From Synechococcus sp. MED650 (GTDB lineage Bacteria; Cyanobacteriota; Cyanobacteriia; PCC-6307; Cyanobiaceae), in assembly GCA_002691345.1 (NCBI GenBank), contig NZHI01000014.1:366-10135 (forward strand): a stretch of 9,770 nt of DNA, written 5' to 3'. Made by a program: the position numbers and the translations under genes. Under the pieces are notes generated by a model. The model ran no database searches. It saw nothing but the letters and a program-made list of their open reading frames with translations, and was not told where the DNA came from. The first letter of the stretch is position 1. Every line of letters begins with the position of its first letter. Of this stretch, positions 1 through 9,686 are shown piece after piece.

Positions 1-261
1 CGGTTGGTGTTACCCCGGGCCAAGGAATCTCTGCTCGATTGGTTGGAGCAGCTGGGTCAATGGAGCGATCTGCGCTGGCTGGTGTCAGCCCACTACAGCG
101 CTCCCATCGGTTTCACGGCGGGAACGTTGGCTTCACTTGTTCAGGAGCTGTCCGAACGCCCTTGGGCTCCCAGCACCAGCAACTGGGAATTTCTGGGATC
201 GATTGATCAACGCTTGCTGGATCTCGGTGTGGTGCCTGAGCAACCGCGTCTCAGAGATTGA
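1..261 (+). CDS. Probable DUF4336 family protein, C-terminal part (5' end outside window)
   Basis: The reading frame is open from the first base and ends at TGA 259-261, so only the last 86 residues are visible. The fragment has a WLVSAHYSAPI stretch, then an amphipathic helix (TLASLVQELSERPW) and an aromatic tail. A late histidine followed by a small residue and proline (AHYSAPI), leading into a final helix, resembles the end of DUF4336 proteins, which have a metallo-beta-lactamase-like fold and are widespread in cyanobacteria. Their function is not established. The TTG at 4 is in frame, but it is probably internal, since family members are much longer. The gene converges on the DUF760 gene and overlaps its 3' end by 11 nt. 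The frame is secure; the family call is a recollection from a short fragment, and another hydrolase-like family is possible. Confidence 0.5.
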   Translation, partial: RLVLPRAKESLLDWLEQLGQWSDLRWLVSAHYSAPIGFTAGTLASLVQELSERPWAPSTSNWEFLGSIDQRLLDLGVVPEQPRLRD

Positions 262-604
262 GTTCGTCTTCGGGTTCAATTGCCATCTGATCATCGGCAA
301 ACAGCGTTTCTTCAAGCTCCTTGCGCTGCTCCATCTGACGCAGGAAATAACCCGTCATCATTGCTGAAGCAAGCATGTTGGCCAGGTTGTCGCGGTTGGC
401 GGTGACCTTCACTTCAAAGTGTTCGCCGGGAAGCATCCCCAGCAAACCCTGCACGTTGTGGCGAATGATGTCTTGAATATCGTTACTCGCAGACTTCGCG
501 ACGCGCTGAAGCGTGTCTGGAGACTGCTCCTGCAAGTACTGGATCAGGCTGTTCCCCGCGTGACCATCGTTGCTGTCAGTGGTCAGAAACTCGGGGTTGA
601 ACAT
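251..604 (-). CDS. DUF760 domain-containing protein
   Basis: This 117-residue protein starts at ATG 602-604 and stops at 251-253. It matches the DUF760 family, conserved in cyanobacteria and plant plastids. Visible hallmarks are an N-terminal helix (NSLIQYLQEQSPDTL, residues 18-32), a central stretch IIRHNVQGLLGMLP (46-59), a short strand FEVKVTANRDNL (63-74) and a helix with LASAMMTGYFLRQMEQR (78-94). The tail (about 98-117) is acidic (EPEDEL). There is no signal peptide or membrane span, so it is probably cytoplasmic. Biochemical function is unknown for the family. The gene lies 47 nt downstream of lepB on the same strand and may be co-transcribed with it. A CRP-like palindrome and 5-bp hairpin potential sit directly before the start codon, and there is no convincing Shine-Dalgarno sequence. 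Its 3' end overlaps the convergent upstream gene by 11 nt. Confidence 0.85.
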   Translation of the reverse strand: MFNPEFLTTDSNDGHAGNSLIQYLQEQSPDTLQRVAKSASNDIQDIIRHNVQGLLGMLPGEHFEVKVTANRDNLANMLASAMMTGYFLRQMEQRKELEETLFADDQMAIEPEDELNL

Positions 605-607
605 TCT

Positions 608-623
608 TGTGATCTAAATCACG
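608..623. promoter_or_regulatory. CRP/FNR-family-like palindrome upstream of DUF760
   Basis: The 16 bases are TGTGA-TCTAAA-TCACG, differing from the textbook CRP core TGTGA-N6-TCACA only at the last base. The right half-site lies farther from the DUF760 ATG and the left half-site ends 3 nt before it. A second copy of the left arm, CTTGTGAT, occurs 39 nt away (606-613 and 645-652), the latter overlapping the lepB stop codon. It does not fit the NtcA consensus GTA-N8-TAC. So close to the start codon, a bound protein would be expected to block transcription. On the minus-strand RNA the same bases can form a 5-bp hairpin (GTGAT-TTAG-ATCAC) next to the start. This is a motif match only; binding is inferred. 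Confidence 0.3.
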
Positions 624-651
624 AACCTGAACATAACGCAAGCCCTTGTGA

Positions 652-1242
652 TTAACCGCCATTGCCGATGTCGGACATCCGTAAAGGACCGAACCGCTGC
701 GGGGGCCAATAACGCCAAACGGCAGTCCCCAGCACGTTGTCTTCCGGTAACGGCCCCCACAGATGCGAATCCAAGCTGGCATTGCGGTTGTCCCCCATCA
801 CCCACAGCTGACCATCTGGAACCGTCACCGGTGCCATCGCGTAGTGAATCGGCTCCGCCAGCCAGGGCTCTGCGGCCGGCTGGCCGTTTCGGAACAAGGC
901 CCCTTCATGCACCTCCAGTTCATCCCCAGGCAGCCCTACCACCCGTTTGATCAAGGCGGCTGAGGCGTCATATCCAGCTGCCACCAGCTGGGCTGGGGGG
1001 ATGAACACCACCACATCGCCGCGGTGGAGATGGCCGTGCCGACGGCGGGCCAGGCGTGGCCTGATCTTCTCCACCAGGATCCTGTCCTGCAGCTGCAGCG
1101 TGGGCAGCATCGAGCCCGAGGGAATCCAGCGGGGCTCCACAACAGCCCAGCGCAGCAGCAGTGCCAGCAAAACCCAGAGAATCAGGCTGCGCCAGAACCC
1201 TTTGCTCTCGTCTTTTGGTGTGGGTGTCGTGGGTTGGGTCAT
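652..1242 (-). CDS. lepB: Signal peptidase I (type I leader peptidase)
   Basis: This membrane-bound Ser/Lys endopeptidase removes signal peptides from proteins exported across the plasma or thylakoid membrane. The 196-residue protein begins at ATG 1240-1242. It has a hydrophilic N-terminus (1-17), one membrane span (about 18-36), and then the S26 family boxes. The catalytic serine is S44 in PSGSMLPTL, the general-base lysine is K99 in ALIKRVVGLPGD, and box E is GDNRNASLDSHLWGPL at 150-165. The short periplasmic or lumenal domain with a single N-terminal anchor is typical of cyanobacterial and Gram-positive enzymes, unlike the longer two-span E. coli LepB. It is divergent from menD, with a short shared upstream region and no clear promoter boxes. 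DUF760 follows on the same strand after 47 nt. Cyanobacteria often carry more than one lepB, so it may not be the only copy. Confidence 0.96.
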   Translation of the reverse strand: MTQPTTPTPKDESKGFWRSLILWVLLALLLRWAVVEPRWIPSGSMLPTLQLQDRILVEKIRPRLARRRHGHLHRGDVVVFIPPAQLVAAGYDASAALIKRVVGLPGDELEVHEGALFRNGQPAAEPWLAEPIHYAMAPVTVPDGQLWVMGDNRNASLDSHLWGPLPEDNVLGTAVWRYWPPQRFGPLRMSDIGNGG

Positions 1243-1329
1243 CGTTGACCGAAGATCACACCAGCCTGGCCTGCTGCTCTGTCGATCGCCCGCGCCAACC
1301 TGCAGGCCGCTCGCAACCTGCTCACAGCC

Positions 1330-2988
1330 TTGTGTGCCCTTGGCCTCAAGTGGCTGGTGCTGTGTCCTGGCAGCCGTTCGGCACCCCTGGCGATGGCGGC
1401 TGGTCAGCTGGCCCAGCTCGGTGAGCTTGAACTGATCACGGCCATTGATGAACGATCAGCAGCGTTTCTGGCGCTTGGACTCGCGACTGCTGAAGGGCAT
1501 GGCGTTGCAGTGGTGACCACCTCGGGAACGGCTGTGGCGAATCTGCTGCCTGCCGCCGTTGAAGCCGATCGATCGGCCCAGCCTCTGCTGTTGCTCACCG
1601 CCGACCGCCCCGAACGGCTGAAGAACTGTGGTGCCAATCAGACCGTGAATCAGGAGGAGTTTCTCGTTTCTGTGTGTCGCTGCTTTCGCAGTGGCTGCAC
1701 CGATGGGATTCACCACCAGAACGCCGATCAGCTCCAAGCGTTGGTTGGAGAGATCTGGGAGCAGGCCCATGGCACGGCGCACGCCGCGCCGGGGCCAGTG
1801 CAACTGAACCTCCCGTTCGAGGAGCCGTTGCATCCCTCGGCGGATGATCAGACCAACTTGAACGCTGCCCCCGTTCTGCGAAACCGGAAGTTGGCTGAGG
1901 CTTCTGCCCCCGCTGTTTCCCCCCCGCAGCTTGACCCGCATCAACCGGGGCTGGTTGTTGCAGGCCCCTGGCGCGGGTTAACGCAGGATCTGCCGGCTTA
2001 TCAGCAGGCAGTGCACCGTTGGATGCTGGCAACGGGCTGGCCGTTGCTCGCCGATCCCCTCGCGGCTCTTGCCCAGGGGTGCCCAGGGCGGCTGGATCAT
2101 TGGGAGCTGCAGCTGGATGCACTGCCCGTTCCCAAGGATTGCCAGGTGCTGCGGCTCGGACCAATGCCGGCCAGCCGTCGGCTCGAAGCTTGTTTGCAGG
2201 CCCATCAAGGCCCGCAGCTGCTGATCAGCGAAGGGGAGCCCCGTTCACTGGATCCACTCGGTGTTGCAACCCAGTGGTGTGGCGGTATGGCGCGCTGGTG
2301 TGAGGCCCAGGCTCTTCCGTCTCCACCGCTCGATCGCGGATGGTGTGCTCCTGCAGGAGATCCGGCGACCATGTTGGCTTCTGCACTTCCGCTGCAAGGC
2401 GCCGTCAGCGAGCCCGCCTTGGCGTATTGGCTGCCGCAGCTGCTTCCAGCGCAACTCCCGGTGATGCTGGCTTCCAGCTCCCCGGTGCGGGATTGGCTGG
2501 CCTGGGGTGGCCAGGCCGCCAGCCACAGGCGCTGCTTTGGTTTTCGTGGGGCTTCAGGAATTGATGGAACCTTGTCGTTGGCGATGGGGCTGGCACTTGC
2601 CTCCGGGCCGCTGGTGCTGGTGACAGGTGATCTGGCGCTGCTCCACGACAGCAATGGCTGGTTGCACGCCACACCGGAGGGGCCGCCATTGCTTGTGGTT
2701 CTCATTGATAACCGCGGCGGTGGGATCTTTCAGCAGCTGCCGATTGCGTCGGTCCAGTTCGAGCAGTTGTTCGCCATGCCTCAGCGGGTGGATCCGCTGG
2801 CATTGGCGGCGGCCCATGGCGTTCAGGGGCGCCAGGTGGCCTGTCTGGAGGATCTGCCGCAGGCTCTGGACTGGGGGTTGGCTCAGGCAAGGCCGGCCTT
2901 GCTGCGACTCTGCACCGACCGCACCCGCGATGCGGAGTTGCGGCTCACATTGCGGGCCGCTGCCCAGAATGAGCAACCGATCAGCTGA
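1330..2988 (+). CDS. menD: SEPHCHC synthase (2-succinyl-5-enolpyruvyl-6-hydroxy-3-cyclohexene-1-carboxylate synthase)
   Basis: This thiamine-diphosphate enzyme joins 2-oxoglutarate, after decarboxylation, to isochorismate, the committed step toward phylloquinone in cyanobacteria. From the in-frame TTG at 1330 it has 552 residues. Landmarks are [10 protein letters not shown] (11-20), the cofactor-activating glutamate E41 in [25 protein letters not shown] (63-80), [11 protein letters not shown] (101-111), FRGASGID (405-412), and the metal/ThDP motif from G433-D434 to N461 (TGDLALLHD ... [10 protein letters not shown]). The start is unresolved. The frame is open back to a TGA at 1246-1248, and the extra 27 codons (ending ...ARANLQAARNLLTA) look like the usual N-terminal helix, yet contain no ATG, GTG or TTG. 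CTG 1279 and ATC 1285 lie where homologues begin. TTG 1330 would remove about 15 expected residues and has no Shine-Dalgarno sequence. The stop lies 2-5 nt before menB. Confidence 0.95.
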   Translation: MCALGLKWLVLCPGSRSAPLAMAAGQLAQLGELELITAIDERSAAFLALGLATAEGHGVAVVTTSGTAVANLLPAAVEADRSAQPLLLLTADRPERLKNCGANQTVNQEEFLVSVCRCFRSGCTDGIHHQNADQLQALVGEIWEQAHGTAHAAPGPVQLNLPFEEPLHPSADDQTNLNAAPVLRNRKLAEASAPAVSPPQLDPHQPGLVVAGPWRGLTQDLPAYQQAVHRWMLATGWPLLADPLAALAQGCPGRLDHWELQLDALPVPKDCQVLRLGPMPASRRLEACLQAHQGPQLLISEGEPRSLDPLGVATQWCGGMARWCEAQALPSPPLDRGWCAPAGDPATMLASALPLQGAVSEPALAYWLPQLLPAQLPVMLASSSPVRDWLAWGGQAASHRRCFGFRGASGIDGTLSLAMGLALASGPLVLVTGDLALLHDSNGWLHATPEGPPLLVVLIDNRGGGIFQQLPIASVQFEQLFAMPQRVDPLALAAAHGVQGRQVACLEDLPQALDWGLAQARPALLRLCTDRTRDAELRLTLRAAAQNEQPIS

Positions 2989-2993
2989 GTGTG

Positions 2994-3863
2994 ATGGGTG
3001 AACAACGGAAGGTGCTGCCTGGCTCTCTGACGGCGGAGTGGGAACCCTGGGGCAGCTACGACGACATCCTCGTGGACCGCTGCCGGGAGGGAATCGCCCG
3101 CGTGGCCATCAACCGCCCGGCCAAACGCAACGCCTTCAGGCCCCAGACGGTGGCGGAACTCTGCGATGCCTTCACCCGCATTCGTGATGATCGCCAGGTT
3201 GGTGTGGTTCTGTTCACCGGTGTCGGGCCTGCCGCTGATGGCGCCCATGCCTTCTGTGCTGGCGGTGATCAGAGCGTTCGTGGAGACGGTGGCTACGTGG
3301 GGGAGGACGGTCTGCCCCGCTTGAACGTGCTGGATTTGCAGCGGATCATTCGCAGTCTTCCCAAGGTGGTGATCGCGCTGGTGGCCGGTTACGCCATGGG
3401 TGGCGGCCAGGTGCTTCATCTGCTCTGTGATCTCAGCCTTGCGGCTGAAAATGCTGTGTTCGGGCAGACCGGCCCCAAAGTGGGCAGCTTCGATGGTGGC
3501 TTCGGGGCCGGCTTTCTTGCCCGGGTGGTGGGCCAGCGCAAGGCTCGTGAGATCTGGTTTCTCTGCCGACGCTATGGCGCGGCGGAAGCCCTGCAGATGG
3601 GCCTGGTGAATGCGGTTGTGCCTTTGGAGCAACTCGAGGCTGAAGGAGTGCGCTGGGCCCGGGAGGTGTTGCAGCACAGCCCCACGGCGATCCGCTGCCT
3701 GAAGGCGGCCTTCAATGCTGAAACCGATGGCCTTGCAGGGTTGCAGGAGCTTGCCGGACAGGCCACCCATCTCTTCTATCGAACCGAAGAAGCGATGGAA
3801 GGCCGTGATGCCTTCCTGCAGAAACGCTCCCCTGATTTTTCTGAGACAGGCTGGTTACCGTGA
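2994..3863 (+). CDS. menB: 1,4-dihydroxy-2-naphthoyl-CoA synthase
   Basis: MenB is a crotonase-fold enzyme that closes the second ring of the naphthoquinone, converting o-succinylbenzoyl-CoA to DHNA-CoA. From ATG 2994 it has 289 residues; a GTG directly before it (2991) would add one. Visible family signatures are the N-terminal [13 protein letters not shown] (16-28), [12 protein letters not shown] (39-50), the CoA/oxyanion loop [15 protein letters not shown] (87-101), [15 protein letters not shown] (132-146) and [14 protein letters not shown] (158-171). Gly160 and Trp188 match E. coli Gly156 and Trp184, the bicarbonate site of type I MenB. Type II enzymes carry an Asp side chain at the glycine position. 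This copy is therefore predicted to be the bicarbonate-dependent kind. It follows menD by 2-5 nt with no clear Shine-Dalgarno sequence, suggesting translational coupling. Confidence 0.97.
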   Translation: MGEQRKVLPGSLTAEWEPWGSYDDILVDRCREGIARVAINRPAKRNAFRPQTVAELCDAFTRIRDDRQVGVVLFTGVGPAADGAHAFCAGGDQSVRGDGGYVGEDGLPRLNVLDLQRIIRSLPKVVIALVAGYAMGGGQVLHLLCDLSLAAENAVFGQTGPKVGSFDGGFGAGFLARVVGQRKAREIWFLCRRYGAAEALQMGLVNAVVPLEQLEAEGVRWAREVLQHSPTAIRCLKAAFNAETDGLAGLQELAGQATHLFYRTEEAMEGRDAFLQKRSPDFSETGWLP

Positions 3864-3867
3864 CGCC

Positions 3868-4413
3868 ATGCTTCCCTTCCTTTCCCCAGAACCTGCCCCT
3901 CTGATCCAAGCGGCGGCAACGGATTCGGTGATGGTCGCGCTGGCGTCGATCCCGAACGATCTGATGGCCCGTAAGGAACGCCACATCGTGATGCTGCGCG
4001 GCAGGCGGCGCCTGCTGTTGCTTGAGAACGGCAGTCTCCGACAAGCATTTCCCGTTGCCATCGGTATGCCCGGCTGGGAGACGCCCACAGGCAGCTTCAA
4101 AGTTCTGCAGAAGATCAGCAATCCCGTGTGGGTTCATCCGGTGACCGGAGAACGGGTGGAGGAGCAGGGCCCCGACAATCCCCTCGGTAGCCACTGGATT
4201 GCGTTCCATCGCGATTGCGAAGGGCGAGATGCCCATGATGGCGAAGCTTGGATCACGATCAAAGGCTGTACCAGCACAGGATTTCACGGAACCCCGCACC
4301 GCTGGACCGTGGGCCGGGCTGTGTCCCATGGCTGTGTACGCCTCTACAACGAAAACGTGCACTCCCTTTACCGGCAGGTGACCCTCGGAACGCCGGTCAC
4401 AGTGCTTCCCTGA
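3868..4413 (+). CDS. YkuD-type L,D-transpeptidase family protein
   Basis: This 181-residue protein carries the YkuD catalytic signature: H140 in FHGTPH, then SHGCVRLYNENV with nucleophile Cys156 and preceding His154. Such enzymes make 3-3 peptidoglycan cross-links or attach proteins to the wall through an acyl-enzyme on the cysteine. The rest looks like a compact YkuD domain: a strand region (HIVMLRGRRRLLLLENG, about 33-49), then AIGMPGWETPTGSF and NPVWVHP. The ATG at 3868 lies 4 nt after the menB stop; starts further upstream would lie inside menB. Oddly, the N-terminus (MLPFLSPEPAPLIQAAATDS) shows no convincing signal peptide or membrane anchor, although the family works outside the membrane. 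The exact substrate is not deducible from the sequence. Confidence 0.9.
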   Translation: MLPFLSPEPAPLIQAAATDSVMVALASIPNDLMARKERHIVMLRGRRRLLLLENGSLRQAFPVAIGMPGWETPTGSFKVLQKISNPVWVHPVTGERVEEQGPDNPLGSHWIAFHRDCEGRDAHDGEAWITIKGCTSTGFHGTPHRWTVGRAVSHGCVRLYNENVHSLYRQVTLGTPVTVLP

Positions 4414-4466
4414 AGCAGGTCAGATTTCAATTCCCCCTTAAAGTCACCGCGCCAATGCTGGTCTGA

Positions 4467-6720
<2,254 letters not shown>

Positions 6721-6724
<4 letters not shown>

Positions 6725-8070
6725 CCCTGACCGTGCGACAGCTGATGGATTGTTGGGGGGTTCCTGAGGGACCAGCCTTAGATCCTGAGCTTTCCCTGGG
6801 TCCGGTCTGCACCGACAGCCGCCAGCTTCAGCCCGGAGATTTTTTTGTTCCCCTGGTGGGTGAGCGCTTCGATGGTCATCACTTCCTGGAGCAGCTACCC
6901 CAGCTGGGTGGTCAGGCTGCTGTTGTGGGGAAAGCCTGGGATCAGGCGCTGCCGCCAGCTCTCACCCACTGGCGTGTGGATGACACCTTGCTCGCCTATC
7001 AGCAGTTGGCCTTGCTGCACCGCCGTTCGCTTGCCACACCGCTCGTGGCAGTGACCGGATCCGCTGGCAAGACCACCACGCGGGAGTTGATCAGGGCTGC
7101 GCTGGCATCACTGGGGCCGGTGCAAGCCAGTGAAGGCAACAACAACAACGATGTTGGTGTGCCGCTCACGGTGTTGAAGGCCGATGCTGATCACAGTGCC
7201 CTTGTGATTGAGATGGGCATGCGCGGCCCTGGAGAGATCGAGCGGCTTTCCCGCTGCACAGAGCCCGATGTCGCCGTGATCACCAACATCGGCACGGCCC
7301 ACATCGGTCGTCTCGGCAGCCGGGAGGCGATCGCCCATGCCAAGTGTGAAATCACAGCTGGGCTTCTTCCAACGGGAACTGTGGTGATTCCTGCCGGTGA
7401 TCACCTCTTGGAGACGGCTTTGGCGACGGTTTGGTCTGGCCGTGTCGTGCGGGTTCGTCTCGACGATGATCCCGAAGCTGACGCCGATCTGATTGGTGCC
7501 ATTGAGGGCAATCAGTTGGTGATCAATGGGGATCGCCTACCGCTGCAGCTTGAGGGACGTCACAACGCGCGCAATTTGCTGCTGGCTGTGGCCGTGGCCG
7601 ATCAGCTCTCAGTGTCCCGCCAGGCCCTGCAGCAGATGCAGGTTTTGGTGCCCGGGGGGCGCAACCGCAGGATTCAGCAGGCTGGCCTGACCCTCCTGGA
7701 TGAGACTTACAACGCCTCCCCGGAAGCGGTGTTGGCGGCGCTGGATCTGTTGGCAGAACAACCCGGGCGGCGCTTTGCGGTTTTGGGAACGATGCTGGAA
7801 CTCGGGGATCAAAGCCTCGCGCTGCATCGTGAGGTTGCGGCTCGTGCCGTTCAGCATGGGTTGGATGGTTTGGTGGTTGTCGATGCCGGTGCTGAAGGAG
7901 AGGCGATGGCTGAGGTGGCGGCATCACTGGCTCGCTTTGCCCGTGTCGACACACCAGAGGCTGCTGCTGCTCCTCTGGCCTCGTGGCTGACCCAAGGGGA
8001 TGTGCTGCTGCTCAAGGCGAGCCGTGGTGTCGCTCTGGAGCGGTTGATCCCCTTGTTGCCCCAGCTCTAA
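6721..8070 (+). CDS. murF: UDP-N-acetylmuramoyl-tripeptide--D-alanyl-D-alanine ligase
   Basis: MurF uses ATP to add D-Ala-D-Ala to the UDP-MurNAc-tripeptide, the last cytoplasmic step of the peptidoglycan precursor. The 449-residue protein shows the three Mur ligase domains. The N-terminal substrate domain has [15 protein letters not shown] (31-45). The ATPase domain has the P-loop TGSAGKTTT (112-120), [14 protein letters not shown] (139-152), [10 protein letters not shown] (164-173), [21 protein letters not shown] (from 188, with K208 at the usual carbamylated-lysine position) and GRHNARNLL (279-287). The C-terminal domain has [11 protein letters not shown] (326-336), GTMLELGD (356-363) and KASRGVALE (432-440). 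The MurF-specific GNNNN and ETYNASP motifs separate it from MurC, MurD and MurE. ATG 6721 overlaps the preceding stop by 4 nt. Its TAA (8068-8070) overlaps the stop codon of convergent glmU, leaving no room for a terminator between them. Confidence 0.97.
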
Positions 8071-9419
8071 ACCGGCCGCTGGGCCCAGCCTTCCTTGGTC
8101 ATCTGTTTCGCCCGCCCGATCGCGAGAGCTCCATCGCCAACATCCTTGGTGATGGTGGAGCCAGCTCCGATGGTCACCTGATTGCCGATGCTGATCGGAG
8201 CCACCAGAACAGAATTGGCTCCGGTCTTGCTGTTGTCGCCGATCACGGTGCGGTGTTTCCGCACCCCGTCGTAGTTGGCCGTGATCGTGCCGGCACCAAC
8301 GTTCACGTTCTTGCCAAGGCTGGCATCACCGATGTAGCTGAGGTGATTCACCTTGGTGCCAGCTCCCAGCTGACTCTTCTTCACCTCAACGAAGTTGCCG
8401 ATTCGGCAGTCATCGCCAACTTCAGCGGCCGGACGCAAGTGCGCAAACGGACCGATGGCAACGTTGTTGCCGACAGTCGCGTCGCGCACCACGGAATGCA
8501 CAACGCTGACGCCTTCACCCAGGGTGGCGTTCTCCAGCAGGCTTCCGGGGCCGATGCGGCAGTTGTCGCCGATCTCACTGCGTCCGCGAATGTGGGTTTG
8601 CGGCTCGATCACCACATCCCGTCCGAAGCTGCAGGCTTCGCTCAGGGTGCAACTCTGCGGATCGATGAAGGTCACACCTTCGTCCATCCAGTGGTGGCGC
8701 AACCGCTGTTGCAGCAGCTCCTCGCACTGGGCCAGTTGTCGGCGGTTGTTGATGCCATTCACTTCATCGGGATCGGCCACCTCCAGGTGCATGGCCTTCG
8801 GCAGCATCGCCACCGTGTCGGTGAGATAAAGCTCCCCCTGATCGTTGTCGGTGCTCAGCGTTGGCAGCACTGCTGCCAGGGCCTTCCAGTTGAAGCAATA
8901 GATGCCGGCGTTGGTGAGGTTGTTGCTCCGCTGCTCGTCGCTGCAATCGCGGTGCTCAACGATGGCACTCACCATGCCCTTCTCATCGGCGAACACACGG
9001 CCGTAACCGGTTGGATCCTCCAGCCGAGCTGTCAGCAGGGTCACATCGGCGCCGCTGCTGCGGTGCCCATTCACAAGGGCATCGATCGTGTCCGCTCGCA
9101 GAAGAGGAACGTCACCATTGAGCACCAACAGCTCCCCTTCGAAACCCTCCAGCACCGGAAGCAGTTGCTGAACGGCATGACCGGTGCCGTTCTGGGGCTG
9201 TTGCAGCACGAATTCAAGCCCCCCCAGGGGCTTCAGCTGGTCTTCCACGCGTTCGGCCTGATGGCCGACGATCAGCAGTCGTCGCTCGGGCTGGAGATTG
9301 CGGGCACTGCTCAACACCCGTTCCACCAAAGTGGCGCCGGCGAGGGGTTGGAGCACTTTGGGAAGAGCGCTCTTCATGCGAGTGCCTTTCCCTGCGGCCA
9401 GAACGGCGACGGCGAGCAT
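8067..9419 (-). CDS. glmU: Bifunctional GlmU: glucosamine-1-phosphate N-acetyltransferase / GlcNAc-1-phosphate uridylyltransferase
   Basis: GlmU acetylates glucosamine-1-phosphate and then couples GlcNAc-1-phosphate to UTP, making UDP-GlcNAc for peptidoglycan and lipopolysaccharide. From ATG 9419 it has 450 residues. The N-terminal Rossmann-type uridylyltransferase has LAAGKGTRM (7-15), K21, QNGTGHA (76-82), metal-binding D103 in NGDVPLL and N224 in GINNRRQL. The C-terminal left-handed beta-helix (about 250-450) shows hexapeptide repeats ([44 protein letters not shown]). It also has the acetyltransferase site: H359 in NHLSYIGD and [10 protein letters not shown] (382-391). These residues align with E. 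coli D105, N227 and H363. A TTG at 9428 would add three residues (MLR), but ATG gives the usual [15 protein letters not shown] start. Its TAG overlaps the convergent murF stop; 36 nt upstream on the same strand is a small hypothetical gene. Confidence 0.97.
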   Translation of the reverse strand: MLAVAVLAAGKGTRMKSALPKVLQPLAGATLVERVLSSARNLQPERRLLIVGHQAERVEDQLKPLGGLEFVLQQPQNGTGHAVQQLLPVLEGFEGELLVLNGDVPLLRADTIDALVNGHRSSGADVTLLTARLEDPTGYGRVFADEKGMVSAIVEHRDCSDEQRSNNLTNAGIYCFNWKALAAVLPTLSTDNDQGELYLTDTVAMLPKAMHLEVADPDEVNGINNRRQLAQCEELLQQRLRHHWMDEGVTFIDPQSCTLSEACSFGRDVVIEPQTHIRGRSEIGDNCRIGPGSLLENATLGEGVSVVHSVVRDATVGNNVAIGPFAHLRPAAEVGDDCRIGNFVEVKKSQLGAGTKVNHLSYIGDASLGKNVNVGAGTITANYDGVRKHRTVIGDNSKTGANSVLVAPISIGNQVTIGAGSTITKDVGDGALAIGRAKQMTKEGWAQRPV

Positions 9420-9455
9420 GCGGAGCAATGGCGGGACCGGCGGAATCTACCGAGA

Positions 9456-9686
9456 TCAGCCGGATGTGTCCCTTTGCCACCTCCGCTGCCAGGCATTGGT
9501 GGGCTCCAGGGTGCACTGGCCCTGCTCCTCCCTGCGTTGTTTGAGAATCTCTTCGCTTGTTGCAGTGCTGTTTGGGTCTCGGAAGGGCACTGCGGCGCGG
9601 GTGTTGAGGTGCTCCCATTCCATGGGGCTGAATGGACGCCATCCCGGGCCTTGGTCTGGACAGCCACTGCCCTGGGGAGTGGCCAT
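9456..9686 (-). CDS. Small conserved-looking hypothetical protein upstream of glmU
   Basis: I do not recognise this protein. From ATG 9684-9686 it has 76 residues: a Gly/Pro-rich start (MATPQGSGCPDQGPGW), a middle PFSPMEWEHLNTRAAVPFRDP, a charged helix-like stretch SEEILKQRREEQ and a Trp/Arg end (TNAWQRRWQRD). There is no signal peptide or membrane span, so it is probably cytoplasmic. The order of an aromatic-rich patch followed by a charged helix looks more like real coding sequence than a shadow frame, and no other gene covers this stretch. A GGAG sits 10 nt before ATG 9686, which supports that start. The frame stays open upstream, through a TTG at 9744-9746, to the window edge at 9770, so a longer protein is possible. 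It reads toward glmU with a 36-nt gap, suggesting one transcript. Confidence 0.6.
   Translation of the reverse strand: MATPQGSGCPDQGPGWRPFSPMEWEHLNTRAAVPFRDPNSTATSEEILKQRREEQGQCTLEPTNAWQRRWQRDTSG

Noticed and set aside
1245..1273. TTGACC as a -35 box of a menD promoter in the lepB/menD divergent region
   Set aside because: At 17 nt spacing the matching hexamer is GGCCTG, which is nothing like a -10 box, and the position overlaps the likely menD coding extension.
2883..3770. A 295-codon open frame on the minus strand opposite menB
   Set aside because: It is antisense to a clear menB, its translation shows no recognisable domain, and it overlaps the end of menD; it is best explained by codon bias.
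7327..7334. HIP1 octamer GCGATCGC as a sign of a HIP1-rich cyanobacterial genome
   Set aside because: Only this one copy was noticed in about 9.8 kb, far below the density of HIP1-rich freshwater genomes, so it is not a meaningful repeat here.
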